Assembly (NCBI GenBank): GCA_040902705.1
Contig: JBBDWT010000215.1
Location: 1 to 12,090, forward strand
From: DATBSK01 sp040902705
GTDB lineage: Bacteria > Actinomycetota > Acidimicrobiia > IMCC26256 > PALSA-555
DNA length: 12,090 bases
Direction: 5' to 3'
The position numbers were made by a program, and so were the translations under genes. The notes under the pieces were generated by a model. The model saw nothing but the letters and a program-made list of their open reading frames with translations, was not told where the DNA came from and did no database searches. The number at the start of each line of letters is the position of its first letter. The first letter of the stretch is position 1. Shown one piece after another: positions 6,953 through 12,090 of this stretch.

Positions 6953-8194
6953 TCAGGGCGCCGGTTCGAGCTCGACGCCGAACGTGGCGGTGTAGGGGGC
7001 GAACTCCGCGCGGATCGTGTCGACGTCGAGACCGAAGTCGGCCGCGGAGTAGCGGTGCGTGCCGTGCTTGTCCTGCGGACGTGCCGCGAGATAGCCGGTG
7101 ACGAGGTCGGGGAGCGCGTCGTCGATCGGGAGGCCGAGGCGCTCAGAGGCCCCCGTGATCGCGGCGACGGGATCGCGCAGCAGGTCGAGGTGGTGCAGGT
7201 CGGCGATCTGGTCCTCGGGGAGCGCGCCGGACGACCGCTGCTCCGCGACACCGTTCAGGAGGAATCCCATGCCGAAGGCGATCGACGCCCCGAGCTCCAG
7301 GGGGTCGACGGAGTCGGACCGCAGCCATCGACCCGCGGCGACGGTGCTGGCCGCCGAGGGGACGACCCGAACCGGATCGCGGTGGGTCTGGATCACCCGC
7401 GCGTCGGGATAGACGGAGAAGAGGGTCGCGAGGCGGTGTTGGTGGACCGGTGACTTGAGCACCCACGGGCGCGCGGGCGCGCCGTGCTGGAGCACGCGCA
7501 GCATCGTCTGGTGGAAGCGGTACGGCGGCTCCATGTCGGTGCCGGCCCGCCACGCCATGAAGCTCGGGATGTCGGCGCACGTCGCCCAGAAGCCGGAGTC
7601 GAACTCGGGTGCGAACAGCCACAGGCACTCCTCGGGGAGCCGGGCCGACAGCTCGTGGACCGCGCGGAACTCCTCCTGCACGTCGCACCAGAGGTCGAAC
7701 TCGCATTCGGCCCACGCCACCCGCTCATCGGGCTCACCCGCGCGTGGCGCGATGGGGAACGCGAGCTCCCAGGCGAGAGGCGCGCGCAGCCCGGGGTCCT
7801 GCGCGAGCAGCTCTTGCAGGATGCTCGTGCCGGATCGGGCCGGCCCGGTGATGAACACCGGCGCGACGACCTCTTCGTCCGCGATGGCGGGGCGGTCGCG
7901 CAGCGTCTGCGTCACGCGCAGGCGCGTCTGCAGATGGCGCTGGAGATCGTGCCGCGTCATCAGCCGCCCGAGCACGTGCAGCGACGCTTCGGTGTCGAGC
8001 GCGTCGACGAGCCGCCGGAACGGCTCCTCCCAGGTGGGCGGGCCGAAGTCGGTCAGCCCGGTGGCGCGTGACGCGGTGGCGACGAGCTCGTCGGCATCGA
8101 GGGGCACCATGTCGGCGGCGTCGCCGATGCTCGGGCCCATCACGACGAGCCTGCGCACCCAGTCGGGTCGCGTGAAGCCCACCTCGGTTCCCAT
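6953..8194 (-). CDS. Sulfotransferase-family protein (PAPS-binding type)
   Basis: This is a predicted cytoplasmic sulfotransferase of the actinobacterial Sulfotransfer_3-like type, 413 residues, transferring sulfate from PAPS to an unknown acceptor. The N-terminal third has the usual helical lead with LDADELVATASRATGLTDFG (32-51). The 5'-phosphosulfate loop is FITGPARSGTS (114-124). PWVLKSPVHQHRL (243-255) matches the family's conserved Lys block, and RVIQTHRDPVRVVPS (266-280) is the 3'-phosphate-binding region. The start ATG (8194) has GAGGGGGG about six bases upstream on the minus strand. The gene is divergent from marR and converges on the DUF1345 gene with only 22 bases between stops. In many actinobacteria such proteins sit near lipid or steroid metabolism genes; the acceptor cannot be read from sequence, and actual sulfotransferase activity is unproven for most members. 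Confidence 0.85.
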   Translation of the reverse strand: MGTEVGFTRPDWVRRLVVMGPSIGDAADMVPLDADELVATASRATGLTDFGPPTWEEPFRRLVDALDTEASLHVLGRLMTRHDLQRHLQTRLRVTQTLRDRPAIADEEVVAPVFITGPARSGTSILQELLAQDPGLRAPLAWELAFPIAPRAGEPDERVAWAECEFDLWCDVQEEFRAVHELSARLPEECLWLFAPEFDSGFWATCADIPSFMAWRAGTDMEPPYRFHQTMLRVLQHGAPARPWVLKSPVHQHRLATLFSVYPDARVIQTHRDPVRVVPSAASTVAAGRWLRSDSVDPLELGASIAFGMGFLLNGVAEQRSSGALPEDQIADLHHLDLLRDPVAAITGASERLGLPIDDALPDLVTGYLAARPQDKHGTHRYSAADFGLDVDTIRAEFAPYTATFGVELEPAP

Positions 8195-8305
8195 GTCGGA
8201 CCCCCCTCGCGGCCGCGCGTCGGTCGCGTGTCGAGCCGTCGTACCCCGATCTCGCCTCCGCCCGCCACTGGACCGCGCCCGGCCGCCGTCGCGTGGCCCG
8301 CCGGC

Positions 8306-8334
8306 TGGACCGAAATCATTAGGACCCTTATGAT
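8306..8334 (+). promoter_or_regulatory. Predicted sigma-70-type promoter of marR operon
   Basis: TGGACC at 8306-8311 (four of six to TTGACA) is separated by exactly 17 bases from TATGAT at 8329-8334 (five of six to TATAAT). Initiation about seven bases after the -10 would fall near 8341, only about four bases before the ATG at 8345, giving a nearly leaderless mRNA. This AT-rich element stands out sharply in GC-rich surroundings. No experimental support; by-eye match. Confidence 0.5.
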
Positions 8335-8335
8335 T
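8314..8335. promoter_or_regulatory. 22-bp inverted repeat, probable MarR operator
   Basis: An imperfect palindrome with arms AATCATTAGGA and CCCTTATGATT; nine of eleven base pairs match. It lies between the -35 and the -10 hexamer and covers the -10 of the predicted marR promoter. MarR-family proteins bind short AT-rich palindromes of this size at their own promoters, so autorepression of marR and the downstream ABC genes is the natural reading. It may also influence the divergent sulfotransferase gene, whose start is 120 bases away. Confidence 0.65.
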
Positions 8336-8344
8336 CGGCTCCGA

Positions 8345-8785
8345 ATGCACGAGTTCATCGGTCGCCAGATCGGTCGCACGGGCAAGGTCTCGCAGGCGTG
8401 GTTCGACGCGCGTCTCGCCGAACAGGGCGGATCGCTCATCACCTGGATGGTGCTCAACAACTCCGACCACCGTCCCAGCCAGCGTGAGCTCGCGGACCGC
8501 ATGTACATCGAGGCACCGACGCTCGTCGCGCACCTCGACCGGCTCGAGCGCGACGGCCTGGTCGAACGGCGCCGTGATCCGGACGACCGGCGCGTCGTCC
8601 GCGTCTCGATCACGCCCGCCGGCAGCGAGCTGCGTGATCGCCTGCGCGTCGTCGCGGAGAGGTGCGACGTCGAGCTGCGTTCCCTGCTGTCGGACAACGA
8701 GCAACGCGTGCTCGAGCGCACGCTCACGCGACTCCACGCGCACTTCAGCAGCTCCGCAGCAGAGAGGAAGTCCGGTGGCACGTGA
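8345..8785 (+). CDS. MarR-family transcriptional regulator
   Basis: This is a small dimeric winged-helix repressor, 146 residues from ATG 8345. The N-terminal helix (MHEFIGRQIGRTGKVSQAWF) is followed by SLITWMVLNN, the helix-turn-helix at about 44-66 (RPSQRELADRMYIEAPTLVA and following), and the wing DPDDRRVVRVSITPAG (78-93). A long C-terminal helix pair for dimerisation follows. It overlaps the ABC ATPase gene by 11 bases, so regulator and transporter form one operon. The start is uncertain: ATG 8330 has AGGA (8321-8324) at five bases spacing but lies inside the predicted -10 element and operator, so I prefer ATG 8345, read from a leaderless or near-leaderless mRNA. The likely role is derepression of the efflux pump by a small aromatic or drug-like ligand. 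The ligand is unknown. Confidence 0.88.
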   Translation: MHEFIGRQIGRTGKVSQAWFDARLAEQGGSLITWMVLNNSDHRPSQRELADRMYIEAPTLVAHLDRLERDGLVERRRDPDDRRVVRVSITPAGSELRDRLRVVAERCDVELRSLLSDNEQRVLERTLTRLHAHFSSSAAERKSGGT

Positions 8786-9725
8786 CGAGGTGATCCGCAC
8801 CGAGCAGCTCACCAAGGTCTACCCGGGCGGCGTGCGCGCGGTCGATGGGCTCGACCTGTCGGTCGGCGCCGGCGAGATCTTCGGCCTCCTCGGCCCGAAC
8901 GGCGCGGGGAAGACCACGACCGGGGGCATGCTCACGACGCGCGTCATACCGACGAGCGGCAAGGCGTTCGTCGGCGACGTCGACGTGGTCGCGCATCCCG
9001 TCGCGGCAAAGCAGGTGATCGGGGTCGTGCCGCAGACCAACACCCTCGACCGCTCGCTCAGCGTCTGGGAGAACCTCTACTTCCACGGTCGGTTCTTTGG
9101 GATGTCGGCGAGCGTCTCCCGACGCGAGGCCGATCGCCTGCTCGAGCAGTTCCGTCTCACCGATCGCGCCAAGGTCTCCGTGCTCACGCTGTCAGGCGGG
9201 ATGGCGCAGCGCCTGATGGTCGCCCGGGCGATCATGCACCGCCCTGCCATCCTCTTCCTCGACGAGCCGACGGCGGGCCTCGATCCGCAGAGTCGCATCG
9301 CGCTCTGGGACATCCTCGGAGAGCTCCACCGCGACGGCCAGACGATCCTCCTGACGACGCACTACATGGAGGAGGCCGACATGCTCTGTGACCGCCTCGC
9401 GATCATCGATCACGGCAAGCTCCTCGCGCTCGACAGCCCTGTCGCGTTGAAGCAGGCCACGGGCGCGGACACCTATGTGACCGTCACCGCCACCGGCGAC
9501 CTCGATGCCCTCGCGCTCGTGCTGTCTCGGGAGGTCGCCGGCGTGGAGAAGGCCGAGCAGGTCGAGGGCAAGGTGCGGCTCAAGGTGTGTGGTACCGAGG
9601 GTGTGCTCCCGGCCGTCGTCAACGCGGCGGAGCAGGGCGGCTTCACCGTGACCGACCTGTCCGTGACCGAGCCCACGCTCGAGACCGTCTTCATCGACCT
9701 GACCGGGAAGGAGCTGCGGGAATGA
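8775..9725 (+). CDS. ABC transporter ATP-binding protein, DrrA-like (drug/lipid efflux)
   Basis: This is the ATPase of an ABC-2 exporter, 316 residues. In order: Walker A GPNGAGKTT (40-48), Q-loop Gln87 in VVPQTN, signature LSGGM (139-143), Walker B ILFLDE (159-164), D-loop GLDP (168-171), and H-loop His196 in LTTHYMEEAD. A C-terminal extension of about 90 residues (after roughly 225), typical of DrrA/NodI-type ATPases, follows. The GTG start at 8775 overlaps marR by 11 bases and has GAGG (8764-8767) at seven bases spacing. The permease begins at an ATGA overlap with its stop. It should work at the cytoplasmic face, powering export through the adjacent permease. The substrate is not deducible; antibiotic, hydrophobic drug or lipid are the usual options. 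Confidence 0.93.
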   Translation: MARDEVIRTEQLTKVYPGGVRAVDGLDLSVGAGEIFGLLGPNGAGKTTTGGMLTTRVIPTSGKAFVGDVDVVAHPVAAKQVIGVVPQTNTLDRSLSVWENLYFHGRFFGMSASVSRREADRLLEQFRLTDRAKVSVLTLSGGMAQRLMVARAIMHRPAILFLDEPTAGLDPQSRIALWDILGELHRDGQTILLTTHYMEEADMLCDRLAIIDHGKLLALDSPVALKQATGADTYVTVTATGDLDALALVLSREVAGVEKAEQVEGKVRLKVCGTEGVLPAVVNAAEQGGFTVTDLSVTEPTLETVFIDLTGKELRE

Positions 9726-10582
9726 CTCCAGCCGCTGTGACTCCGACGCTCACTGCACCGACCGACCTCGTCCCGAGGCGCAGCCCGCGCGCGGCCTCTC
9801 TCGTGGCGTTCGGTGCGCTCCTGGCGCGCGACCTCACGGTGACGCGCAAGAACCTCGGCGAGGTCGTCCCCCGGACGCTGCTCCAGCCCCTGCTCCTGAT
9901 GTTCGTCTTCACCTACGTCTTCCCGAAGATCGGGCAGGGTGTGGGCGGGGCCGTCGGCGATGCGACCGGCTCGTTCTCGACGTTGCTCGTCGCCGGCGTG
10001 GTCGCGCTCTCGATCATCTTCCAGGGGATCCAGTCGGTCGCGCTGCCGATGGTGCAGGAGTTCGGCTACACGCGTGAGATCGAGGACCGCGTGCAGGCAC
10101 CGCTCCCCATCTCGCTCGTGGCGTTCGAGAAGATCACCGCGGGTGCGATCATCTCGTTCTTCTCGGCCCTGGTCGTGTTCCCCATCGCCGCGGTCGTCCC
10201 GGCGACGCCGGTGAACCTCCACATCGACTGGCCGGTGCTCCTCACGTTGATGCCGCTCGCGTGCCTGATGGCGGGCGCGCTGGGCCTCACCTTCGGGACG
10301 CGTTTCGAGCCGCGCACCGTCCCGATCCTCTTCGGCGTGATCGTGCTCCCGCTCACGTTCCTGGGCGCCATCTACTACTCGTGGGCGGCACTCGAGCCGA
10401 TCCGCTGGCTCCAGATCGCGGTGCTCGTGAACCCGCTCGTGTACGTGAGCGAGGGCTTCCGTGCCGCGCTCACGCCGTCGGAGCACATGAGCCTGTGGGC
10501 GATCTACGGCGCGGTGATCGGCTTCAGCGTGCTGTTCACCCATCTCGGGGTCGCCGGCTTCAAGAAGCGTGTGCTGAGCTGA
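9722..10582 (+). CDS. ABC-2 type transporter permease
   Basis: This is the membrane partner of the preceding ATPase, 286 residues. After a polar N-terminal tail of about 45 residues there are six hydrophobic segments at roughly 49-67, 85-107, 133-160, 170-192, 199-221 and 256-277. This is the standard ABC-2 layout of DrrB-like permeases. The amphipathic stretch EFGYTREIEDRVQAPLP (113-129) and the LVNPLVYVSEGFRAAL stretch (about 235-250) before the last segment are characteristic. The ATG overlaps the ATPase stop (ATGA), indicating coupled translation and a stoichiometric complex. A single permease gene is present, so the pump would be an A2B2 assembly. It converges on the SnoaL-like gene with 24 bases between stop codons. 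Confidence 0.92.
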   Translation: MTPAAVTPTLTAPTDLVPRRSPRAASLVAFGALLARDLTVTRKNLGEVVPRTLLQPLLLMFVFTYVFPKIGQGVGGAVGDATGSFSTLLVAGVVALSIIFQGIQSVALPMVQEFGYTREIEDRVQAPLPISLVAFEKITAGAIISFFSALVVFPIAAVVPATPVNLHIDWPVLLTLMPLACLMAGALGLTFGTRFEPRTVPILFGVIVLPLTFLGAIYYSWAALEPIRWLQIAVLVNPLVYVSEGFRAALTPSEHMSLWAIYGAVIGFSVLFTHLGVAGFKKRVLS

Positions 10583-10606
10583 CGTCGTCGTCGTCGACCG
10601 GATTGC

Positions 10607-11053
10607 TCAGGTCGATGCGCTGACGGGTCGCGACTCCGTCCAGTCGACGAGCACGCTTCGGTCGGCGATCTTCCACCCGCCGTCGGCGCGGCGGTACTCG
10701 TCGACGTAGCGGATGTGCATCACGTGGTCGACGGGTGTCCCCGTGCGGTCGAGGTGATGGGCGAGACAGTAGACCTCGCCCGTCGCGGATGCACCGTCGA
10801 CCTCGTACCGGCTGTTGCCGATGAGGTGGAACGTACGGTCGTACTTGGCGATGCGTGTGGTGACCTTGCCGATCGCGTCGTGGCCGCGCATCTCGGAGGG
10901 CTCGGACGTCTCCGACGGGTTGAAGACACGGAGCCGGGCGTCCGGCAGGAACGCGCTGAGGAACAGCACGCGATCCCGCCGGTCGACGCCACTCGCGTAG
11001 CGCTCGGCGAGGTATCGCAGCTCCAGGTGCTGGTGCGGCCCCGGTTGCGTCAT
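10607..11053 (-). CDS. SnoaL-like (NTF2-fold) protein
   Basis: This small cytoplasmic protein has 148 residues and the look of the SnoaL/NTF2-like superfamily. It begins with a helical YLAERYASGVDRRDRVLFLSAF, then FLPDARLRVF, a central strand region (RTFHLIGNSRYEVDG), HHLDRTGTPVDHVMHIRYVD, and the terminal GGWKIADRSVLVDW typical of the SnoaL_4-type group. Members act as isomerases, cyclases, dehydratases or non-catalytic binding proteins, mostly on polycyclic or steroid-like compounds. No specific catalytic residue can be assigned with confidence. The start overlaps the preceding luciferase-like gene's stop (ATGA), so the two are coupled and probably act on the same substrate. The family call is good; the function is unknown. 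Confidence 0.82.
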   Translation of the reverse strand: MTQPGPHQHLELRYLAERYASGVDRRDRVLFLSAFLPDARLRVFNPSETSEPSEMRGHDAIGKVTTRIAKYDRTFHLIGNSRYEVDGASATGEVYCLAHHLDRTGTPVDHVMHIRYVDEYRRADGGWKIADRSVLVDWTESRPVSAST

Positions 11054-11982
11054 CCGGTCGCGGCTCGGAACGCGCTCATCACCCCGCCCAGGTACTCGGT
11101 CGCGGCGTCGTACCCGGCCGGGATCACCAGATGCGCGCGGAAGTCGGTGACGCCCGCGTCGACGAGCGGGGGCAGGCGGTCCATGGTGCGGGGCAGGTCG
11201 ATGGTCTTGTCCTCGTTGCGGGCGACGGGCAGCGTCCCCGCGACCTCCAGCGCGGACGCGTCACGCCCGGCCTCCTCGAGCGCGGCGCGCATCCGGGGGA
11301 TCGACTCGGCGAGGTCGTTCGCGTCGTCCCCCCAGGGGATCCAACCCGTCCCGAAGCGCGCGAGGCGCTGCACCACGCGGCCGTTGAGGCGACCGCTCAC
11401 CCAGACCGGCACGCCGCCCGGCTGCAGCGGCTTCGGCATCATGTGGATGCCGTTGAAGGCCAGGTCGGCAGTGTCGATCGTGGCGCGTGGCTCTCGCCAC
11501 AACGTCTGGCAGACCTCGAGCGTGTGGTCGAGCAGTCGGCCGCGCGCGCCGAAGTCGAGACCCGCGGCCTCGTACTCCTCGCGCTGCCAGCCGATGCCCA
11601 CCCCGAGGTCGAGTCGGCCGCCCGACAAGACGTCGAGCGTCGACGCGCTCTTCGCGAGCACGACCGGTCGTCGCAGCGCCGCGATGAGGATGTTGGTGCC
11701 GAGGCGGACCTTCGAGGTCATCCCGCTCAGGACCGCGAGCGTCGTCATCGGCTCGAGCCAGTGGCCGTCGGGCCCGGTCGGTTGACGACCCCCTTCGACG
11801 CCCCCGGTCTCGGGGCGCCCGTAGGCCTCGAGGTCCTCGCCGAAGACGACGTGGTCCGAGAGCAGGACCCGGTCGACGCCGGCCGCATCGGCCGCCCGCG
11901 CGAGGTCGAGCACCGGCTCCCACCCGCCCGGGTCCTCGGCCGAGAACGTGCGCAGGTTGATGGACAGCTGGGGGGTCGCCAT
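11050..11982 (-). CDS. Luciferase-like monooxygenase-family, probable F420-dependent oxidoreductase
   Basis: This is an oxidoreductase of the luciferase-like TIM-barrel fold, 310 residues. It has the mycobacterial-type F420 group motifs: VLLSDHVVFGE (39-49), WLEPMTTLAVLSGMTSKVRL (75-94), the signature block RRPVVLAKSASTLDVLSGGR (104-123) followed by LDLGVGIGWQREEYEAAG (124-141), and VPVWVSGRLNGRVVQRLARFG. F420H2 or FMN as cofactor cannot be separated by eye, but the block resembles the Rv2161c-like F420 group. The ATG at 11982 is chosen because the protein then begins MATPQLSINL, typical of the family. An upstream GTG at 12018 would sit in the hairpin behind the preceding gene and add 12 unlike residues (PGVPGNGDDGS). 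It is coupled by ATGA to the SnoaL-like gene and follows a crotonase gene, suggesting a small catabolic or lipid-modifying unit of unknown substrate. Confidence 0.87.
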   Translation of the reverse strand: MATPQLSINLRTFSAEDPGGWEPVLDLARAADAAGVDRVLLSDHVVFGEDLEAYGRPETGGVEGGRQPTGPDGHWLEPMTTLAVLSGMTSKVRLGTNILIAALRRPVVLAKSASTLDVLSGGRLDLGVGIGWQREEYEAAGLDFGARGRLLDHTLEVCQTLWREPRATIDTADLAFNGIHMMPKPLQPGGVPVWVSGRLNGRVVQRLARFGTGWIPWGDDANDLAESIPRMRAALEEAGRDASALEVAGTLPVARNEDKTIDLPRTMDRLPPLVDAGVTDFRAHLVIPAGYDAATEYLGGVMSAFRAATG

Positions 11983-11997
11983 GGAGCCATCATCCCC

Positions 11998-12019
11998 GTT
12001 GCCGGGCACGCCCGGCAAC
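11998..12019 (-). repeat. Perfect GC-rich inverted repeat (hairpin) behind the crotonase gene
   Basis: Arms GTTGCCGGGC and GCCCGGCAAC are perfect 10-base complements separated by two bases (or a 9-bp stem with a 4-base loop). It begins five bases beyond the crotonase stop, in the gap before the luciferase-like gene. No T-run follows on the minus strand. It could be a factor-assisted or attenuating terminator, or an mRNA-stabilising hairpin between the two genes. Confidence 0.5.
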
Positions 12020-12024
12020 GTGGC

Positions 12025-12090
12025 TCAGCGGCCGCTCCAGCGCGGCAGGCGCTTCTCCGCGAACGCGACCGCACCCTCGCGTGCGTCGTC
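12025..12090 (-). CDS. Enoyl-CoA hydratase/isomerase family protein, C-terminal end (runs off window)
   Basis: Only the last 21 residues and the TGA (12025-12027) are in the window. They begin DDAREGAVAF and end EKRLPRWSGR. The pattern D-x-x-E-G-x-x-A-F-x-E-K-R-x-P-x-W-x-G-R is the standard C-terminus of crotonase-superfamily proteins (enoyl-CoA hydratases and relatives). The catalytic part lies outside, so hydratase, isomerase or hydrolase activity cannot be told apart. It is transcribed in the same direction as the luciferase-like and SnoaL-like genes and separated from them by 42 bases containing a hairpin. Confidence 0.75.
   Translation of the reverse strand, partial: DDAREGAVAFAEKRLPRWSGR

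Noticed and set aside
6936..6964. Possible bidirectional terminator between the DUF1345 and sulfotransferase genes
   Set aside because: Only a 5-bp GC stem (GCGCC/GGCGC) overlapping the sulfotransferase stop codon, with no T-run; too weak in this base composition.
9473..10543. Minus-strand frame of 356 codons opposite the ABC permease
   Set aside because: Extremely Arg/Glu/His-rich with no domain; the plus strand has a clean six-segment permease coupled to its ATPase.
10583..10597. Short GTC triplet run in the convergent gap behind the permease
   Set aside because: Only four repeats, common in GC-rich DNA; no evidence of function.
10715..11785. Plus-strand frame of 356 codons across the SnoaL-like and luciferase-like genes
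   Set aside because: No recognisable motif; the minus strand encodes two clear families with ATGA coupling.

Overview
The window is GC-rich throughout, with dense gene packing, many GTG starts and stop/start overlaps. It carries an F420-type luciferase-like monooxygenase, a PAPS-type sulfotransferase, a DUF1345 membrane protein and a crotonase tail. Together these point to a soil or aquatic Actinomycetota, perhaps an Acidimicrobiia-like lineage. The phylum is a reasonable inference; the class is a guess.

Bases 1-5012 (+ strand) form one tightly coupled catabolic operon for hydroquinone. In order it holds the large subunit of a two-subunit hydroquinone 1,2-dioxygenase (5' end outside the window), 4-hydroxymuconic semialdehyde dehydrogenase, both subunits of a glutaconate/3-oxoadipate-type CoA-transferase, and maleylacetate reductase. 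Read as a pathway this is: hydroquinone -> 4-hydroxymuconic semialdehyde -> maleylacetate -> 3-oxoadipate -> 3-oxoadipyl-CoA. Only the small dioxygenase subunit, the final thiolase and whatever makes hydroquinone are unseen. The downstream junctions are TGATG, an 8-base overlap and ATGA.

Bases 5013-5402 hold no intact gene but are not empty. First comes a roughly 29-codon C-terminal tail that looks like an intradiol (hydroxyquinol/catechol-type) ring-cleavage dioxygenase (+). It abuts the N-terminal helix-turn-helix part of a TetR regulator (-) whose C-terminal domain is missing. I read this as scar tissue of an older aromatic-degradation locus.

Bases 5403-6930 (+) carry a short-chain dehydrogenase with a long insertion before the catalytic Tyr, then a DUF1345 integral membrane protein. 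Bases 6953-8194 (-) carry a sulfotransferase-family protein. A divergent region of about 135-150 bases then precedes an efflux-type operon (+): MarR regulator, DrrA-like ABC ATPase and ABC-2 permease (about 8345-10582). A promoter and an AT-rich palindrome overlap immediately in front of marR, suggesting autorepression and possibly a leaderless transcript.

Bases 10607-12090 (-) carry, in transcription order, the last 21 residues of an enoyl-CoA hydratase-like protein, a GC-rich hairpin, a luciferase-like F420-dependent oxidoreductase, and a SnoaL-like protein coupled to it by ATGA.

I saw no tRNA, rRNA, CRISPR array, insertion sequence or attachment site. No wholly new system is evident. The most noteworthy items are the hydroquinone operon with its built-in CoA-transferase, the two-gene scar behind it, and the marR promoter/operator.
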